Source: Polyangiaceae bacterium (GTDB lineage Bacteria > Myxococcota_A > Polyangia > Polyangiales > Polyangiaceae). Taken from it: a stretch of 64,000 bases of DNA. Positions 62,627 through 64,000 of this stretch are shown here, one piece after another (positions within the stretch are counted from its first letter, which is position 1; each line of letters starts with the position of its first letter). The translations under genes and the position numbers were made by a program. The stretch is taken from contig JAICUB010000014.1 in assembly GCA_025936045.1 (NCBI GenBank), positions 62,001 through 126,000 on the forward strand, in the 5' to 3' direction. The notes beneath the pieces are model-generated. The model ran no database searches. It saw only the letters and a list, made by a program, of their open reading frames with translations, and was not told the DNA's origin.

Positions 62627-63487
62627 CTAAAGCGCGGTTTCGTCGCTCCGGCGCGGGCCGCGCCAGGGGTTCCTGCGCGTCTTGTACGAGCCGCGGACGA
62701 AGCCGCCGAGTACCGGGGCGATGTTTTCGGGGACGTCGGCGTCCCACTCACCGCCGTTGAGGTAGTCGGCCGGAGAGCCGTCCGTCGCGAGCAGCGCGAA
62801 GCCCGGGGTCACGTCGATCGGAATGCCGAGCTTCACGAGCTCGATGTGAAAATCCGCGGCGTCGACACGGACGAGGCGTACCCCGGCGAGCGCGTCCTGC
62901 ATGCGGCGATGAACGAGCGCGACGGACACGCCGTTACACGGTGTGCAATCGGTGGTCGTGACCCACAGCACGAGCTTCTCGTGCTCGGAGGCGGCGACCC
63001 GTTGTTGAGCGTCGAGGAGCGGGGCGAGGGTGCTCACATCGGCACCTGGGTCGATTAGGGTGATCTTACCGAGCACGGTCGTCTTGGTCGCGGGCTCGCG
63101 ACCGAAAGCGCCAGCGCGTTCGGCTGTCGTCGTCGGCGGCGCCGGCGTGGTGTGCGCGGGCGGCGACAAAAAGCTCGTCGACCGCGGGACGCGCGGCGGT
63201 GAAGGGCTCAGAAAGCTCGGTGGATGCGCCGAAAACACGAACACCGCGGCGAGCCCGAGGGTCAGCGCGAAGAGATGGAGCGCTCCGAGCGTCACGCCGG
63301 CGATGGCGAGGCCGTGGCCGTGCTGGCGCCCCTCGGAGCGCTTGATCTCGCTCAGCGCGACCAAGCCAAGGACGATCGCGCCGATGCCGCCGATACCCCA
63401 GAAGAAGCAGACGGTGCCGAAAATCCCCACCAAGAGCGCGAGGAGGGCCGTCGCGTTCAGGCGCGAGTCGGGTGAACGCGGCGGCAT
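62627..63487 (-). CDS. Membrane-anchored thioredoxin-fold protein
   Basis: The product has 286 residues. Two hydrophobic segments near the N-terminus (about 11-45 and 58-86) form a DUF4190-like anchor with EIKRSEGRQHGHG between them. A Pro/Ser linker follows, then a thioredoxin-like domain from about 140 with KLVLWVTTTDCTPCNGVS (CTPC at 181-184), close to a CxxC redox site. The cis-Pro region reads IDVTPGFALL. It is likely an exported thiol-disulphide protein supporting cysteine-rich envelope proteins. The gene lies 101 bases upstream of the pseudokinase gene on the same strand. Confidence 0.7.
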   Translation of the reverse strand: MPPRSPDSRLNATALLALLVGIFGTVCFFWGIGGIGAIVLGLVALSEIKRSEGRQHGHGLAIAGVTLGALHLFALTLGLAAVFVFSAHPPSFLSPSPPRVPRSTSFLSPPAHTTPAPPTTTAERAGAFGREPATKTTVLGKITLIDPGADVSTLAPLLDAQQRVAASEHEKLVLWVTTTDCTPCNGVSVALVHRRMQDALAGVRLVRVDAADFHIELVKLGIPIDVTPGFALLATDGSPADYLNGGEWDADVPENIAPVLGGFVRGSYKTRRNPWRGPRRSDETAL

Positions 63488-63506
63488 CCCGCGGAGTATA
63501 GCGCGA

Positions 63507-64000
63507 CTATTTGCGCGGAATCTCGAGCGTGGCGGCGAGGCTCGGGTCGAGCTTCTTGTCGCCGAGATCGATGCCGTTCGCTTGGAGATCGAACGCCATG
63601 ATCGCGTAGTAGTCGTCGGCGCTCAGGCTGCCGGGCGCCTTCGGGGGCATCGTCTTCGCGACGAAATCGGCGACGTCGGCCACGGTCTTGAATTGCACTT
63701 TCCGCATCTTGGCTTTCGGCGGTGGCGCGAGTGGTAGTGCGCCCGCGTTCAACCCGACGACCGGCGGCGCCTTGCCGTCGTTGCCGTGCGCGCCGTGGCA
63801 GCCGCCGCAGTATTTGCCGTAGAGCTCCGCTCCGGCCTTGGCCTGTGCCGCGAATGCACCGGGCGTTCCGGCCGGAGGTGCCGCGACTCCGGGCATCGTT
63901 TCAGCCGGCGCGGCGGAGGCAGCGGCAGGCGCGCTTTCCGCGGCGGCTGGCGCTGACGGCTCGGCCGCGGGTGGGTTGCTGCCGCCGCAGGCGACGAGGA
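63507..64000 (-). CDS. Cytochrome c lipoprotein, 5' end cut by window edge
   Basis: The visible 164 residues begin near the end of a signal peptide with lipobox LVAC (CGGSN follows). Then come an Ala/Pro-rich linker, a class I cytochrome c domain with haem motif CGGCH in YGKYCGGCHGAHG, and a downstream Met (TMPPKAPGSLSADDYYAIMAF) as likely sixth ligand. It would carry electrons at the membrane surface. The start codon lies beyond 64000. The stop is 19 bases before the thioredoxin-fold gene on the same strand. Confidence 0.82.
   Translation of the reverse strand, partial: LVACGGSNPPAAEPSAPAAAESAPAAASAAPAETMPGVAAPPAGTPGAFAAQAKAGAELYGKYCGGCHGAHGNDGKAPPVVGLNAGALPLAPPPKAKMRKVQFKTVADVADFVAKTMPPKAPGSLSADDYYAIMAFDLQANGIDLGDKKLDPSLAATLEIPRK

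Overview
This is a high-GC (about 70 percent by eye), gene-dense chromosomal window. It looks like a myxobacterium of the Polyangiales type (Myxococcota). The reasons are the many lipoproteins with Gly/Thr/Ser-rich linkers and cysteine-rich domains, a glycine-rich beta-helix lipoprotein family, frequent GTG and TTG starts, an orphan YscJ/SctJ-type ring lipoprotein, a degenerate kinase fused to a GYF-like domain and an AgmX-like C-terminus, and the gene mix as a whole. No rRNA, tRNA, CRISPR array, insertion sequence or prophage gene was recognised. Every intergenic stretch is shorter than 300 bases.

Layout. (1) 1-6.1 kb, all minus strand: cell-surface proteins. There is a lipoprotein cut by the window edge, a decayed 3' copy of a glycine-rich beta-helix gene, the intact gene, a secreted zincin-like protein and a helical-repeat protein. 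(2) 6.1-6.9 kb: a small cysteine-rich lipoprotein behind a good sigma-70-like promoter, then frataxin (cyaY). (3) 6.9-32.6 kb: a large surface-polysaccharide locus on both strands. It encodes a WecA-type initiating phosphoglycosyltransferase with an extra C-terminal domain, a Wzc-type co-polymerase/tyrosine kinase, two Wzy/WaaL-type membrane polymerases or ligases (one with a long soluble C-terminal part), and a PglK/MsbA-like ABC flippase. It also has one GT2 and eight GT4-like glycosyltransferases, a methyltransferase, a WbpD/WlbB-type N-acetyltransferase, an AsnB-type amidotransferase, an RfbE-like epimerase and GDP-mannose 4,6-dehydratase. No Wza-type outer-membrane exporter and no Wzx flippase lie in the window. 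(4) 32.7-36.7 kb: two large lipoproteins (IgGFc-binding-like and IPT/TIG).

(5) 36.8-56.7 kb: mostly housekeeping genes. The three lipoprotein-maturation enzymes lspA, lgt and lnt all lie within 13 kb. There is also a split MrfA/MrfB-like DNA-repair pair, folD, coaE, leuS, a REC-histidine kinase diverging from a response regulator that is translationally coupled to lnt, a DUF72 protein, a cysteine desulfurase, rlmB and pyrF. (6) 56.7-64 kb: envelope-linked and accessory genes. These are a coiled-coil membrane protein, a free-standing 70-residue biotinyl protein, an orphan MCE/MlaD protein, a lipoprotein with a duplicated CCYxWC module, an orphan SctJ, a pseudokinase, a membrane-anchored thioredoxin-fold protein and a truncated cytochrome c lipoprotein.

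How the genes fit together: the central locus should assemble a long, modified (methylated, acetylated, possibly amidated) repeat unit on a polyprenyl carrier and polymerise it under Wzc control. The Lgt-LspA-Lnt set processes the roughly a dozen lipoproteins encoded around it. All functions are inferred from sequence motifs read by eye; no database search was run.
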